DNA from: Erinaceus europaeus | Lineage: Eukaryota > Chordata > Mammalia > Eulipotyphla > Erinaceidae | Direction of reading: 5' to 3' | Assembly (NCBI RefSeq): GCF_950295315.1 | Contig: NC_080172.1 | Location: 116,457,196 to 116,521,195, forward strand | DNA: 64,000 bases | Shown: one piece after another, positions 63,425-64,000 of the stretch | Numbering within the stretch: the stretch's first letter is position 1 | How the letters are laid out: each line of letters begins with the position of its first letter | The notes under the pieces: model-generated | Database searches by the model: none | Told to the model about the DNA's origin: nothing | What the model saw: only the letters and a program-made list of their open reading frames with translations | Translations under genes and position numbers: made by a program

Positions 63425-63625
63425 TTCCCAACTTGGCACTCTTGACATTTGGGCCTGTGTAATTCTTTACTGTAGAGCTGCCCAGCACAGTGGAGGAGGG
63501 GGAGTTGTATTTCTGCCTCACTGGGTGTTGGTTGAAGATACCCCACTAAGCCAGGACTATCAGAAATGTGTCCAGACATTGCCAAATGTCCTCTGGGGTA
63601 AAAACCATCTCGGCCAAGAGCCACC
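63425..63625 (-). mobile_element. MER20 (hAT-type DNA transposon relic)
   Basis: Antisense MER20: 'cttgacatttgggcctgtgtaattctttactg', 'gtgtccagacattgccaaatgtcctctgggg'. MER20 is non-autonomous, ancient and shared by placental mammals. Confidence 0.75.
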
Positions 63626-63719
63626 AAGCTGAGGGGAGCCGAGTGGGCTGGATCCAGATGCCGTTGTCACAGGAGGATCCTATTTGTACAAACCCTAGGG
63701 CGTCTGGGAGCACTGAGCT

Positions 63720-64000
63720 TTTTATTTATTCATTTAGTTTTTTTAAAAAAATATTTATTTTATTTATTTATTCCCTTTTGTTGCCCTTGTTGTTTTATTG
63801 TTGTAGTTATTATTGTTGTTGTCGTTGTTGGATAGGACAGAGAGACATGGAGAGAGGAGGGGAAGACAGAGAGGAGGAGAGACAGACAGACACCTGCAGA
63901 CCTGCTTCACCGCCTGTGAAGCGACTCCCCTGCAGGTGGGGAGCCGGGGGCTCAAACCGGGATCCTTCTGCCCGTCCTTGTGCTTTGCGCCAATTCATTT
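63720..64000 (-). repeat. SINE-A, antisense, cut by the window end
   Basis: 'cccttttgttgcccttgttg', 'gttggataggacagagag', 'cctgtgaagcgactcccctg', head begins at 'gctttgcgcc' but diverges into 'aattcattt' at the last bases. Confidence 0.92.

Overview
The window is nuclear DNA of a placental mammal, almost certainly a hedgehog (Erinaceidae). Three abundant tRNA-derived SINE types that I associate with hedgehog are present. So are 3' fragments of a Vingi-type non-LTR retrotransposon, a lineage known among mammals only from hedgehogs. Mammal-wide relics (MIR, L2-like, MER20, L1) are also present. No intact protein-coding gene is visible. Nearly all long open frames are simple repeats or retroelements read as codons.

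The one gene-derived locus is a broken copy of ACTL8, a testis-type actin-like gene, on the + strand. One exon lies at about 9265-9686 and another at 14174-14640. Both keep recognisable ACTL8 sequence, but the reading frame breaks at least three times. Two phosphate-loop aspartates of the actin fold read as glycine. The C-terminal part is replaced by two SINEs. In human, ACTL8 lies on chromosome 1p36.13 upstream of IGSF21, so most of the window may be the gene-poor interval beyond ACTL8 (inference).

Layout. 1-8.6 kb: a very old L1 on the - strand, broken up by SINEs, a polyadenylated retroposon I call type D, solo LTRs, a Vingi fragment and a 600-bp pyrimidine tract. 8.7-15 kb: the ACTL8 relic among SINEs, a CA-rich array and a 200-bp assembly gap. 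15.7-16.6 kb: an endogenous retrovirus LTR with a tRNA-Lys type primer-binding site. 17-21 kb: a 27-copy minisatellite and hexamer arrays. 21-31.6 kb: SINEs plus unique sequence. 31.7-32.9 kb: a GT-rich array. 33-41.6 kb: SINEs, a second copy of an LTR-like repeat and a Vingi copy nested in a SINE. 42-47 kb: a purine hexamer array, a SINE/L1 chimera, an inverted repeat pair and a GT/GC/AT array. 47-57 kb: type D copies, L1 3' ends and solo LTRs. 57-64 kb: SINEs, a TCCA array, a solo LTR, MER20 and a SINE cut by the window end.

Short names used below. SINE-A head: GGGAGTCGGGCGGTAGCGC. SINE-B head: GGCCGGGTGGTGGCGCACC; a long form adds a 3' block whose antisense reads AATCCACTGCTCCTGG. SINE-C head: GACAGCATAATGGTTATGC. 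Coordinates of old repeats are approximate. Simple sequence arrays make up roughly 7-8 kb. I found no new multi-gene system. The most interesting material is the ACTL8 decay and several unusual retroposition products with readable target-site duplications.
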